From Candidatus Pullichristensenella stercoripullorum (GTDB taxonomy: Bacteria > Bacillota > Clostridia > Christensenellales > Aristaeellaceae): a stretch of DNA of 6,513 bases. Under the pieces are notes generated by a model, which did no database searches, was not told where the DNA came from, and saw nothing but the letters and a program-made list of their open reading frames with translations. Below are positions 1-5,976 of the stretch, in pieces (within the stretch, counting starts at the first letter, position 1; every line of letters begins with the position of its first letter). Location of the stretch: positions 1-6,513 of the forward strand of contig DVGE01000122.1 in the NCBI GenBank assembly GCA_018712885.1, read 5' to 3'. Made by a program: the position numbers and the translations under genes.

Positions 1-933
1 GCGCACGCCGCGCCGGGTGAAGTCGTAGTAGAGGTAGCGGGCCTTTTCGCCCGTGTCCACCCAGGAATGGCCAGTGTAGTCGCGGCGGATGGTGCCGCGC
101 AAAAGCAGGTCGCCGTCGGCGCGCACGCGCAAAATGGGCGTGGTATCCGGATCGGCGGGCCCGCCCAATCGCGGCTCGGGCTCGCCGTTTTCGTCGGCGA
201 CGGTGTAGTTGTAGCCGCGCTCCTGCAGGGAGAACGTCTGCCGCACTTCGCTGAAGCGGAAGTAGTCCTCGAAGGCGTTGCGCAGCGAATCGGCGGCGTT
301 CTCCAAAGGCGCCCACGTCAGCCGTCCCTGCGGCACCAGCAAAAGCGCCAGGAGCACCGCCAGCGCGGCGGGCACGAGGGCGCGCAGGCAGCTTTTCCAG
401 TCGCGCTCGGCGTCGGAGGCGAAGGCGTAGGCCGCCGCCAGGCCGATCAGCGCCGGCACCGCCGCGCCCACGCCTGCGTCCTCGCCGATGGCGCAGGCGG
501 CGAGGATCGCCACCAGAGCGATCACCGCGGCGAAGAACACGCCGCCGCGCTTGCGCACCAGCAGGAAAAACAACAGCCCCAGCCCCACGCCCAGCAGCAT
601 GGCCGCCGCCGGCGCGTGCGCGGCCAGCAGAGAAACGTCGCCGCTCTCGCCGAAGGCGCGCGCCGCCTCGAACAGCGCCCGCGCGCCAAAAGCGCCGCCC
701 AGCAGCGTCACGCCCAAATACACCGCCAGCACGGAAAGCGCGGCGATCAGCCCGGGCGCACCCGAGCACATCGCCGCGCCCAGCAGCGCCGCGCCAAAGC
801 CCCAGAGGTAGGGCAGCGGCCAGCTCGCCTTCAGGGGCGTCGCGCCGAGTATGGTGTTGGCCACGCCGCCGGCCACCAGCGCCGCGATCAGCGCGGTGGC
901 GAGCAGGCGGAGAAGTTTCTGCGTTCTGGTCAT
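1..933 (-). CDS. TgpA-like membrane protein, transglutaminase family, N-terminal part (runs off left edge)
   Basis: The first 311 residues are an uninterrupted open frame that leaves the window, so the C-terminus is missing. About the first 200 residues are very hydrophobic, with likely membrane segments near 10-29, 41-57, 61-79, 109-126, 131-150, 155-172 and 184-201. A polar, probably extracytoplasmic region follows. It contains the pattern LRGTIRRDYTGHSW (residues 278-291), which resembles the 'LRG..YD.Y.G..W' stretch preceding the transglutaminase domain in TgpA/DUF3488 proteins. The catalytic Cys-His-Asp domain and any C-terminal DUF4129-like segment would lie beyond position 1 and cannot be checked. 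The ATG at 931-933 has a strong GGAGGA site (939-944) 5 nt upstream and begins 12 nt after the DUF58 stop, so it is probably co-transcribed with the two upstream genes. Position as third gene after moxR and DUF58 supports the call. The exact substrate is unknown for this family. Confidence 0.85.
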   Translation of the reverse strand, partial: MTRTQKLLRLLATALIAALVAGGVANTILGATPLKASWPLPYLWGFGAALLGAAMCSGAPGLIAALSVLAVYLGVTLLGGAFGARALFEAARAFGESGDVSLLAAHAPAAAMLLGVGLGLLFFLLVRKRGGVFFAAVIALVAILAACAIGEDAGVGAAVPALIGLAAAYAFASDAERDWKSCLRALVPAALAVLLALLLVPQGRLTWAPLENAADSLRNAFEDYFRFSEVRQTFSLQERGYNYTVADENGEPEPRLGGPADPDTTPILRVRADGDLLLRGTIRRDYTGHSWVDTGEKARYLYYDFTRRGVR

Positions 934-945
934 CTGCGTCCTCCG

Positions 946-2106
946 TCAGGCGACTGCCGACCAGGGGTCGACCAGCTTCGCCTCGACGTTCTCCATCTTC
1001 AATCGCTCGACCATCTCCAGCGATTGGTCGTTGCGGCTGTCCGTCACCCACAAAAGCCGCACGCGCACGCCCGTGCGCGAAAGTTTCAGCGCCATGTCCG
1101 CCACGCGCGTGGTCAATCGCGGCGTGATGAGCACGCAGCCGCCTGTGCGCATGGTGCGCCGCAGCATCTGCAAAAGCACCTGCTCGTAGGGGTAGGGGCT
1201 GTCGAACTGCGCGCGCATCAGCGCCTCTGCGAACATGGGCACGTCCTGCGGAAACTGCCCGGACGGCTCGCCGGGCCGCGATGAGAGCAGCGGCATGCGC
1301 ACGGGGTAGCCCTCGTTGAGCTGCGCGCGCGCCTGGGAAAGGCAGGCTTCGCACACGCAGTCCTCGATGGTCAGCGCCTGATCCGGCAGCGCCTGGATCT
1401 CGGAAAGGTCGGGCACGATCAGCGTGTCCGGCCGCGAGGATTCCTCGAACGTGCGCACCATCAGTTCGCGCCGCCGCATCGTCAGCTTCCAGTGGACTTT
1501 TTTCAGCACGTCGCCCTCCTGCCACTTGCGCACGTCCGAGGGCGAGGAGGCGTCCTCCGTGGCCCGCGAGCGCAGTTCCGGCCCGGTATCGCCGGCCTTG
1601 AGCTCCATGAAAGGCACGTCGTAGCTCTTGGGATATACGTCCACGCGCAGAAGTTTCATGCCGCTCTTGCGGGAGATGGAAAACAGCCCGAAGGCGTCGC
1701 GGGCGCGCAGACGGGAGACGCCCACCTCGTAGCTGCCCCGGTGCGGGCAGCGCACCATGTAGCGGAAGGTGCGCGTCTTGAACGCCGGGGTGGAAACGCT
1801 GATCTCCTGCGCGGCGGAAAAGGCCGATGGCACGTTTAAGCGGATGCGCAGCGCCGCCACCGGCAAAGGCGATGTGTGGCGCACGGTGAAGATGGTCATC
1901 ATCGCCTCGCCGCGCTCCACGCGGGGCTTGACCCCGCGCATCTCGATGCGCACGCTGTACAAAAGCCACAATACCGAGATGAGCGACAAAAGCGTCAGCA
2001 GCAGCAGCGTGTAAAACAGCAGGTAGTAGATCTGCCCGCCCGTGGACAGCCCCGTCGCCAGCAGCGCGGCCATGGCCACGAGCGCGCCCGCCAGCCGCGA
2101 GGTCAT
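946..2106 (-). CDS. DUF58 domain-containing membrane-anchored protein
   Basis: This 386-residue protein has two closely spaced hydrophobic segments at the N-terminus (about 4-22 and 25-50), then a soluble region, as expected for DUF58 proteins tethered to the membrane. A beta-rich stretch (about 52-160) includes RDAFGLF (136-142), matching the family's 'DPFGLF' motif. The DUF58 signature follows: D191, R193, W195, G198-D199, H205-W206 and F220-E221, reading as R.W..GD...KVHWK with basic residues then FE. A von Willebrand-A-like fold probably begins at about 228 with VPDLSEI. This has D233 and S235 but not a full DxSxS metal site. The ATG overlaps the moxR stop by 4 nt (ATGA at 2103-2106), so translation is probably coupled. 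The family commonly sits between a MoxR ATPase and a transglutaminase-like protein, as here, and is thought to be the partner the ATPase acts on. The biochemical role is not established. Confidence 0.92.
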   Translation of the reverse strand: MTSRLAGALVAMAALLATGLSTGGQIYYLLFYTLLLLTLLSLISVLWLLYSVRIEMRGVKPRVERGEAMMTIFTVRHTSPLPVAALRIRLNVPSAFSAAQEISVSTPAFKTRTFRYMVRCPHRGSYEVGVSRLRARDAFGLFSISRKSGMKLLRVDVYPKSYDVPFMELKAGDTGPELRSRATEDASSPSDVRKWQEGDVLKKVHWKLTMRRRELMVRTFEESSRPDTLIVPDLSEIQALPDQALTIEDCVCEACLSQARAQLNEGYPVRMPLLSSRPGEPSGQFPQDVPMFAEALMRAQFDSPYPYEQVLLQMLRRTMRTGGCVLITPRLTTRVADMALKLSRTGVRVRLLWVTDSRNDQSLEMVERLKMENVEAKLVDPWSAVA

Positions 2107-3050
2107 CTGGCTTTCACCGGCACCTGCACGGCGCCGAGGATGTTGCCCAGCACGCGCTGCGCCGTCATGTTGCGCATGCGCGCCTCGGGGCTCAAAACCA
2201 GCCTGTGCGCCAGCACCGGCTCGGCCATTTTCTGGATGTCCTCGGGGGACACGTAGTCGCGCCCCATCAGCAGCGCCCGCGCCTGCCCCGCGCGCAGAAG
2301 CGATATGGCCGCGCGCGTGGAAACGCCCAGCTGCAAAGCGCCGTTTTTGCGCGAGGCGGCGGCGATGGCGGAAATGTAGGCGCGCACCTCGCGCGAGGTA
2401 TACACCGTGTCCACCTGTTGCTGCAGTTTCACGATGTCCTGGGAAGAGCAGATGGGCTTTAATTCTTCCATCGGCCGCGCCCCGGAGGTGTAGCGCTCGA
2501 GGATGTCGATCTCCTCCTCCTGCGAGGGGTAGCCGATGGACACGCGCATGAAGAAGCGGTCCAGCTGCGCCTCGGGCAGGGGATAGGTGCCCACGAAATC
2601 CACCGGGTTCTGCGTCGCCAGCACGATGAAGGGGCTGGGCATGCGGTAGGTGGTGCCGTCCACCGTCACCTGTCCTTCCTCCATCACTTCCAGCAGGCTG
2701 GACTGGGTCTTGGGCGAGGTGCGGTTGATTTCGTCGGCGAGCACGATCTGGCTCATCACCAGCCCGGGCCGGTATTCCAGTTCGCCCGTCTTGAAGTTGA
2801 CGATGGAAAAGCCGGTGATGTCGCTGGGGGTGATGTCCGGCGTGAACTGTATGCGCTTGAACGAGCAGTCCAAAGAGCGCGCCAGCGCCGAGGCCAGCGT
2901 GGTCTTACCCACGCCCGGCACGTCCTCGATGAGCACATGCCCCCGGCACAGAAGCGCGATCATCATCAGCTCCACGGCGTCCTCCTTGCCGACGATGACC
3001 CTGCCCACGTTTTTGATCAGAAGCTGCGCGAAGCGCTGCGTTACCTGCAT
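2103..3050 (-). CDS. MoxR-family AAA+ ATPase
   Basis: This 315-residue protein has every AAA+ element in the expected order and is of normal length for the MoxR family. The Walker A is DVPGVGKT (43-50), the Walker B is IVLADE (102-107) followed by the family's INRT, the sensor 1 Asn is N148 in ATQNP, the arginine finger is R165 in LDRF, and a sensor-2-like STRA (244-247) opens the C-terminal lid domain. MoxR ATPases are believed to act as chaperones that assemble or activate VWA/DUF58-type partners, and the next gene encodes one. The ATG at 3048-3050 is preceded by AAGGAG (3060-3065) with a 9-nt spacer. It is the first gene of the leftward operon and has a well-formed promoter about 95 bp upstream. 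The family assignment is firm. The cellular process is inferred from family and context only. Confidence 0.95.
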   Translation of the reverse strand: MQVTQRFAQLLIKNVGRVIVGKEDAVELMMIALLCRGHVLIEDVPGVGKTTLASALARSLDCSFKRIQFTPDITPSDITGFSIVNFKTGELEYRPGLVMSQIVLADEINRTSPKTQSSLLEVMEEGQVTVDGTTYRMPSPFIVLATQNPVDFVGTYPLPEAQLDRFFMRVSIGYPSQEEEIDILERYTSGARPMEELKPICSSQDIVKLQQQVDTVYTSREVRAYISAIAAASRKNGALQLGVSTRAAISLLRAGQARALLMGRDYVSPEDIQKMAEPVLAHRLVLSPEARMRNMTAQRVLGNILGAVQVPVKAR

Positions 3051-3145
3051 GGCGGCGTTCTCCTTGCGTTTTTCTCAATTCTTGGACGCGCCCGCGCCCG
3101 GCACGGTTCCCCCACCGGCTCGGCGCGCACACGTACTCAGTTTCC
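3051..3145 (-). promoter_or_regulatory. GC-rich 5' leader of moxR with possible stem
   Basis: This region lies between the predicted moxR start site and the ATG. It has no credible coding frame of its own. It carries a tandem CGCGCC repeat (3087-3098), either copy of which could pair with GGCGCG at 3122-3127. Inside that is a small CGGT/ACCG hairpin (3104-3107 with 3114-3117, 6-nt loop). The AAGGAG ribosome site (3060-3065) lies outside the possible stem. No riboswitch class is recognised, and there is no U-tract, so it is not a terminator. In sequence this GC-rich such pairing may be chance. Confidence 0.3.
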
Positions 3146-3174
3146 AGTATACAAATTTGCGCCGGGAATGACAA
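3146..3174 (-). promoter_or_regulatory. Sigma-70/sigma-A promoter of the moxR operon
   Basis: On the minus strand, TTGTCA (3169-3174, 5 of 6 consensus bases) lies exactly 17 bp from TATACT (3146-3151, 5 of 6). Transcription would start near 3139 and leave a GC-rich leader of about 90 nt before the moxR ATG. The element sits in the only AT-richer island of this otherwise GC-rich window, which adds weight. It is predicted from sequence only. Confidence 0.72.
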
Positions 3175-3181
3175 GCGAATC

Positions 3182-3210
3182 TGTTCAAATGCGCGGGAAT
3201 GTGCTACAAT
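3182..3210 (+). promoter_or_regulatory. Extended -10 promoter of the birA operon
   Basis: TGCTACAAT (3202-3210) is an extended -10 element: TG, one base, then TACAAT (5 of 6 consensus). The best -35 at 17-bp spacing is the weak TGTTCA (3182-3187), which is tolerable for extended -10 promoters. The start site would be near 3216-3218, giving a short leader of about 25 nt that contains the birA ribosome binding site. The element is predicted from sequence only. Confidence 0.65.
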
Positions 3211-3231
3211 ATTCAAAGGAAGGTCACATTT

Positions 3232-3237
3232 GGGAGG
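3232..3237 (+). promoter_or_regulatory. Ribosome binding site that sets the birA start
   Basis: GGGAGG stands 4 nt before the ATG at 3242. An in-frame TTG at 3230 also has a purine-rich stretch before it (AAAGGAAGG, 3215-3223). That stretch overlaps the predicted transcription start, and the TTG reading would bury the better-placed GGGAGG inside the coding region, so the ATG is preferred. Confidence 0.7.
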
Positions 3238-3241
3238 CACT

Positions 3242-3964
3242 ATGCGCAAGATCATCACCTATCCGTCCGTGGATTCCACCAACGCGGCGGCCAAGAAACT
3301 GGCGCTGGCGGGGGAGGGCGAGTGCGCCGTCGCGGCGGCGGAACAGACCGCCGGGCGCGGCCGCCTCGCGCGCTCGTGGCAGTCCCCGGCGGGCGAAGGA
3401 CTATGGGTATCGCTTTTGCTGCGCCCGCGAAACATCCCCGCGCAGTGCGCGGGCGGCGCGGTGTTCGTCGCGGCGCTTGCCATGGCCGAGGCGCTCTGTG
3501 CCTACGGCCCGGCAAAGATCAAGTGGCCCAACGACCTGGTCATGGGCGGCAAAAAGATCTGCGGCATGCTCGCCGAGGCCGGGTTCCGGGAGGGAAAATG
3601 CGACTGGCTCGTCCTCGGCGCGGGCGTCAACCTTTTGCAAACGGGTTTTCCCGAGGAGCTTCCCCACGCGACTTCCCTCTATCTCCAGACCGGCGCGCGC
3701 GTCCCGCCCGAGGAACTTCTTCCTATATTTCTTGAACGCTTCGAGCCGTGGTACGCCACTTGGCAGGAACGCGGCCTTATCCCCATCCTCGAAGGCATCC
3801 GCCCCCGCTCGGCGACGCTGGGGCAGGGGATACGCATAGATGGCCGCGAGGGGAAGGCGCTGGACTTCCGCGAGGACGGCGCGCTGATCTGGCAGGTGGA
3901 CGGCAAAACGGAAACCGTGCTGGCCGGCGACGTCTCCGTGCGCGGCCTGTATGGATATGTGTGA
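3242..3964 (+). CDS. birA: Biotin--[acetyl-CoA-carboxylase] ligase, catalytic-only form
   Basis: The enzyme activates biotin with ATP to biotinyl-AMP and attaches it to a lysine on biotin-dependent carboxylases, in the cytoplasm. The 240-residue protein shows the family's S-T-N near the N-terminus (residues 12-14), the nucleotide/biotin-binding loop GRGRLARSW (38-46), KWPND (94-98), the conserved lysine in KKICGML (K105, matching the E. coli K183 position), and GAGVN (126-130). A small SH3-like C-terminal domain spans about 190-240. It begins directly at the catalytic domain, so the helix-turn-helix of E. coli-type BirA is absent. It should therefore not act as the biotin-operon repressor. 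In the loop, Ala43 stands where many homologues have Gly. It is the first gene of the rightward operon, and its stop lies 9 nt before the next start, inside that gene's ribosome site. The family call is firm. Confidence 0.95.
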   Translation: MRKIITYPSVDSTNAAAKKLALAGEGECAVAAAEQTAGRGRLARSWQSPAGEGLWVSLLLRPRNIPAQCAGGAVFVAALAMAEALCAYGPAKIKWPNDLVMGGKKICGMLAEAGFREGKCDWLVLGAGVNLLQTGFPEELPHATSLYLQTGARVPPEELLPIFLERFEPWYATWQERGLIPILEGIRPRSATLGQGIRIDGREGKALDFREDGALIWQVDGKTETVLAGDVSVRGLYGYV

Positions 3965-3973
3965 GGTGATGGT

Positions 3974-5566
3974 ATGGCATTGGGCACGCTCATTTTGACC
4001 CCGGAACAGATGCGCAAAATGGAACAGCTCTATTTCGCCGGATCCGGCGTTGCGTCCATCGAGGTGATTGAGCAGGCGGCTTCGGCGCTCGCCTCCCTGC
4101 TTGTGGAGCGCTTCGGCGAGTTTCGCACCATCTTCTTCGCCTGCGGCCCCGGCGGCAACGGCGGCGACGGCCTGGCGGCGGCGCGCCTGCTCAAGCCGCG
4201 CGGCGCGGACGTGGCCTTCGTGCTCGCGGAGGAGCCGAAGAGCCCGGACGCCATCGAAAACCTGCTCCGCGCCCGCGAGGCCGGCGTGCGCGAACTTTCC
4301 GCGGACAGCCGCGAGCGCCCGGACGTGTGGGTGGACGCGCTCTTTGGCACCGGCCTTTCCCGCGCCCCGGCGGGCAGCGCCGCCGTGCTCATCCGCCGCA
4401 TGAATGAAGACCGCCTCCGCCACGGCTCGAAGATCGTCGCCGTGGACATCCCCTCCGGCCTTTCCGGCCTCTCCGGACGCGGTTTTCCTTCGGCGCACGA
4501 TGATACGGAACACCCCGGCATTTGCGTGCATGCCGACGTGACCCTCGCCCTGCGCTACGCCAAGACCGGCCACTACCTCAACGATGGTCTGGACGTCTGC
4601 GGCGAAGTGCGCACGGCCAATATCGACATCCGCGCCACGCAGGCGTGGCGGGAATTTCTTGACGCCACGGGCCGCAACTACCTCTTTGACGCCCCGCAGG
4701 ATTTCATGCCCCAGTACCCGCGCAACACCCACAAGGGCGAGCGCGGCCACGTGCTGGTGGTCGCCGGCAGCGTGGGGATGGCGGGTGCGGCGGCGCTGTG
4801 CGCGGGCGCGGCGCTTCGCAGCGGCGCGGGACTGGTGACGGTGGCCTGTCCGGCCTCCATCGTGCCCATCCTGCAAGTGCTGGAACCCTGCGCCATGTGC
4901 GTCCCCCTGCCGGAAAGGGACGGCGCGCTCGCGGCGGAGGCGGCGGATCGCCTTTGGGAACTGCGCGATGGAAAGCAGATCGTCGCCGGCCCCGGCCTTT
5001 CCCGCCGCTGCGCCCCGCAGGTGCTGGAAGCGCTGCTCGCCCCCAAGGGCGGACGGCCCGCCAGTCTCGTTCTGGACGCGGACGCCCTCAACATACTTGC
5101 CGAACATCGGGAACTGCTCGCCATGGCGAGCCTGTCCTGCGTCCTCACCCCGCACCCCGGCGAGGCCCGCCGTCTGCTGGGCCGCGAACTGACCGACCCC
5201 GTCTCCGACGCGCGCGCGCTGGCGGCGCTGGGCGATGAACTGGGCTGCAAGGTGGTACTCAAGGGCGCGAGCCGCGTCGTCTGCGAGGGCGCGCCGGTCA
5301 ATGGCTGCGCCCGTCCGGTGTTTATCAGCACGACGGGCGGCCCCGGCATGGCCAAGGGCGGCTCGGGCGACGTCTTTGCCGGCCTGCTGGCGGGTCTGCG
5401 CTGCTGCGAGTGGGGCAACATCGCCGCCGCCTGCGAAGTCCATGGCCTCGCCGGGGCGCTGGCGGAGGAAAAGTACGGCGATACGGCCATGACCTCCCGC
5501 GACCTCCTCGAAATGCTCCCCGAAGCCTTCCGCCGCCTCGCCGCGCGGCGGGAAGAACAGCCGTGA
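3974..5566 (+). CDS. nnr: Bifunctional NAD(P)H-hydrate epimerase / ADP(ATP)-dependent NAD(P)H-hydrate dehydratase
   Basis: The enzyme repairs NAD(P)H damaged by hydration. The N-terminal YjeF/NnrE half interconverts R and S forms, and the C-terminal NnrD half dehydrates the S form using a nucleotide. The 530 residues fit the fused form. Epimerase half (about 1-230): GPGGNGGDG (58-66), DALFGTGL (121-128) and VDIPSG (157-162), giving probable potassium ligands N62, D121 and S161 and substrate residue D158. Dehydratase half (about 240-525): HKGERGHVLVVAGS (243-256), LDADALN (367-373), TPHPGE (392-397), VLKG (428-431) and GGSGDVFAG (462-470) with the likely catalytic D466. Oddities are Gly61, where the family loop usually has Asn (GNNGGDG), and SGLSGLSG at 161-168. 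The ATG is preceded by AGGTG overlapping the birA stop. The next gene starts within its stop codon. Both activities are likely, the epimerase slightly less certain. Confidence 0.94.
   Translation: MALGTLILTPEQMRKMEQLYFAGSGVASIEVIEQAASALASLLVERFGEFRTIFFACGPGGNGGDGLAAARLLKPRGADVAFVLAEEPKSPDAIENLLRAREAGVRELSADSRERPDVWVDALFGTGLSRAPAGSAAVLIRRMNEDRLRHGSKIVAVDIPSGLSGLSGRGFPSAHDDTEHPGICVHADVTLALRYAKTGHYLNDGLDVCGEVRTANIDIRATQAWREFLDATGRNYLFDAPQDFMPQYPRNTHKGERGHVLVVAGSVGMAGAAALCAGAALRSGAGLVTVACPASIVPILQVLEPCAMCVPLPERDGALAAEAADRLWELRDGKQIVAGPGLSRRCAPQVLEALLAPKGGRPASLVLDADALNILAEHRELLAMASLSCVLTPHPGEARRLLGRELTDPVSDARALAALGDELGCKVVLKGASRVVCEGAPVNGCARPVFISTTGGPGMAKGGSGDVFAGLLAGLRCCEWGNIAAACEVHGLAGALAEEKYGDTAMTSRDLLEMLPEAFRRLAARREEQP
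5550..5555 (+). promoter_or_regulatory. Ribosome binding site supporting the GTG start at 5563
   Basis: GGGAAG lies 7 nt before the GTG at 5563, inside the end of nnr. This favours a short, coupled reading frame over a longer version starting upstream within nnr. Confidence 0.5.
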
Positions 5567-5976
5567 CCGCCCCGCGCGCCTACCTTCCCGCGGGCGTGAA
5601 CGCGCGCCGCGACCGGGGCGAAGGGCTTTTCGTCGTCCGCGAGCGGGTGGAAAGCCCCTACTTCGCCTGCGCGCCCGCCGGGGATGTCTGGCGGCTCATC
5701 CCCACCGAAGCGCTCCTGCGCGAATACGAAGGGGAAGCCCCGCAAAGCGCCCTTTCCCGCACATTCCTGCGCTTTCGCGGCCTTTCTGTGGAGAAGGAGA
5801 GCCTTTCCCTCTTCTGCGAGGCGGCCAAACTTCTGGAAGCCCCGGAGCGCGCCCGCCTCGCCGCGCTCGAAAGGGCCCTGCGCCAGCGCGCGGCGGCCTG
5901 CCTGCGAACGGGCGGCGGCGGCGGTCTCTACGCCTGCGCCGTGATGCTGGATCATCTGAAAGGAGAAGAGATATGA
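5563..5976 (+). CDS. Hypothetical protein of 137 residues, translationally coupled
   Basis: I do not recognise this protein. The chosen start is the GTG at 5563, which overlaps the nnr stop as GTGA and has GGGAAG 7 nt upstream. An in-frame extension back to 5410 would lie wholly inside nnr. The product is probably soluble, with no signal peptide or membrane segment. Its N-terminal half (about 7-60) looks beta-rich (GLFVVRERV, SPYFACAPAGDVWRLI). A long charged helix follows at about 74-113, rich in Glu, Arg, Ala and Leu, then a GGGGG run (117-121) and a closing LYACAVMLDHLKGEEI (122-137). Third codon positions are strongly G/C, like the neighbouring genes, so it is very probably real. Its stop overlaps the next start as ATGA, and the AAAGGAG site for the next gene lies within its last codons. 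Tight coupling on both sides suggests a role shared with nnr or the hydrolase, but no function can be assigned. Confidence 0.8.
   Translation: MTAPRAYLPAGVNARRDRGEGLFVVRERVESPYFACAPAGDVWRLIPTEALLREYEGEAPQSALSRTFLRFRGLSVEKESLSLFCEAAKLLEAPERARLAALERALRQRAAACLRTGGGGGLYACAVMLDHLKGEEI

Noticed and set aside
67..1284. 405-codon plus-strand open frame opposite the TgpA-like and DUF58 genes
   Set aside because: It spans the junction of two well-supported minus-strand genes and its product is Arg/Gln/His/Ala-rich with no recognisable domain.
3152..3159. CAAATTTG, a perfect 8-bp palindrome in the spacer of the moxR promoter, as an operator
   Set aside because: The symmetry does not extend further, and one 8-bp palindrome in a 190-bp gap is close to chance expectation.
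3230..3241. TTG start adding four residues to the biotin ligase
   Set aside because: It would place the GGGAGG site within the coding region, and its own upstream purine tract overlaps the predicted transcription start. It cannot be excluded without N-terminal data.
2937..3839. 300-codon plus-strand frame across the intergenic region and birA
   Set aside because: It runs opposite the moxR start, through both promoters, then out of frame with birA, and encodes Arg/Pro-rich sequence with no domain.
3401..5443. 680-codon open frame on the minus strand opposite birA and nnr
   Set aside because: Its translation is low in complexity (Ala, Gly, Arg and His rich) with no family motif, and the plus strand carries complete conserved motifs of two known enzymes. 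Long antisense frames are expected in GC-rich coding sequence.
5410..5562. 51-codon N-terminal extension of the small hypothetical gene
   Set aside because: This part overlaps nnr completely and has shadow-like Arg/Pro-rich composition. The GTG at 5563 has its own ribosome site and a 4-nt coupling overlap.
4678..5955. 425-codon minus-strand open frame opposite nnr and the small gene
   Set aside because: Its product is Ser/Ala/Arg-rich without motifs and it lies antisense to the conserved dehydratase domain.
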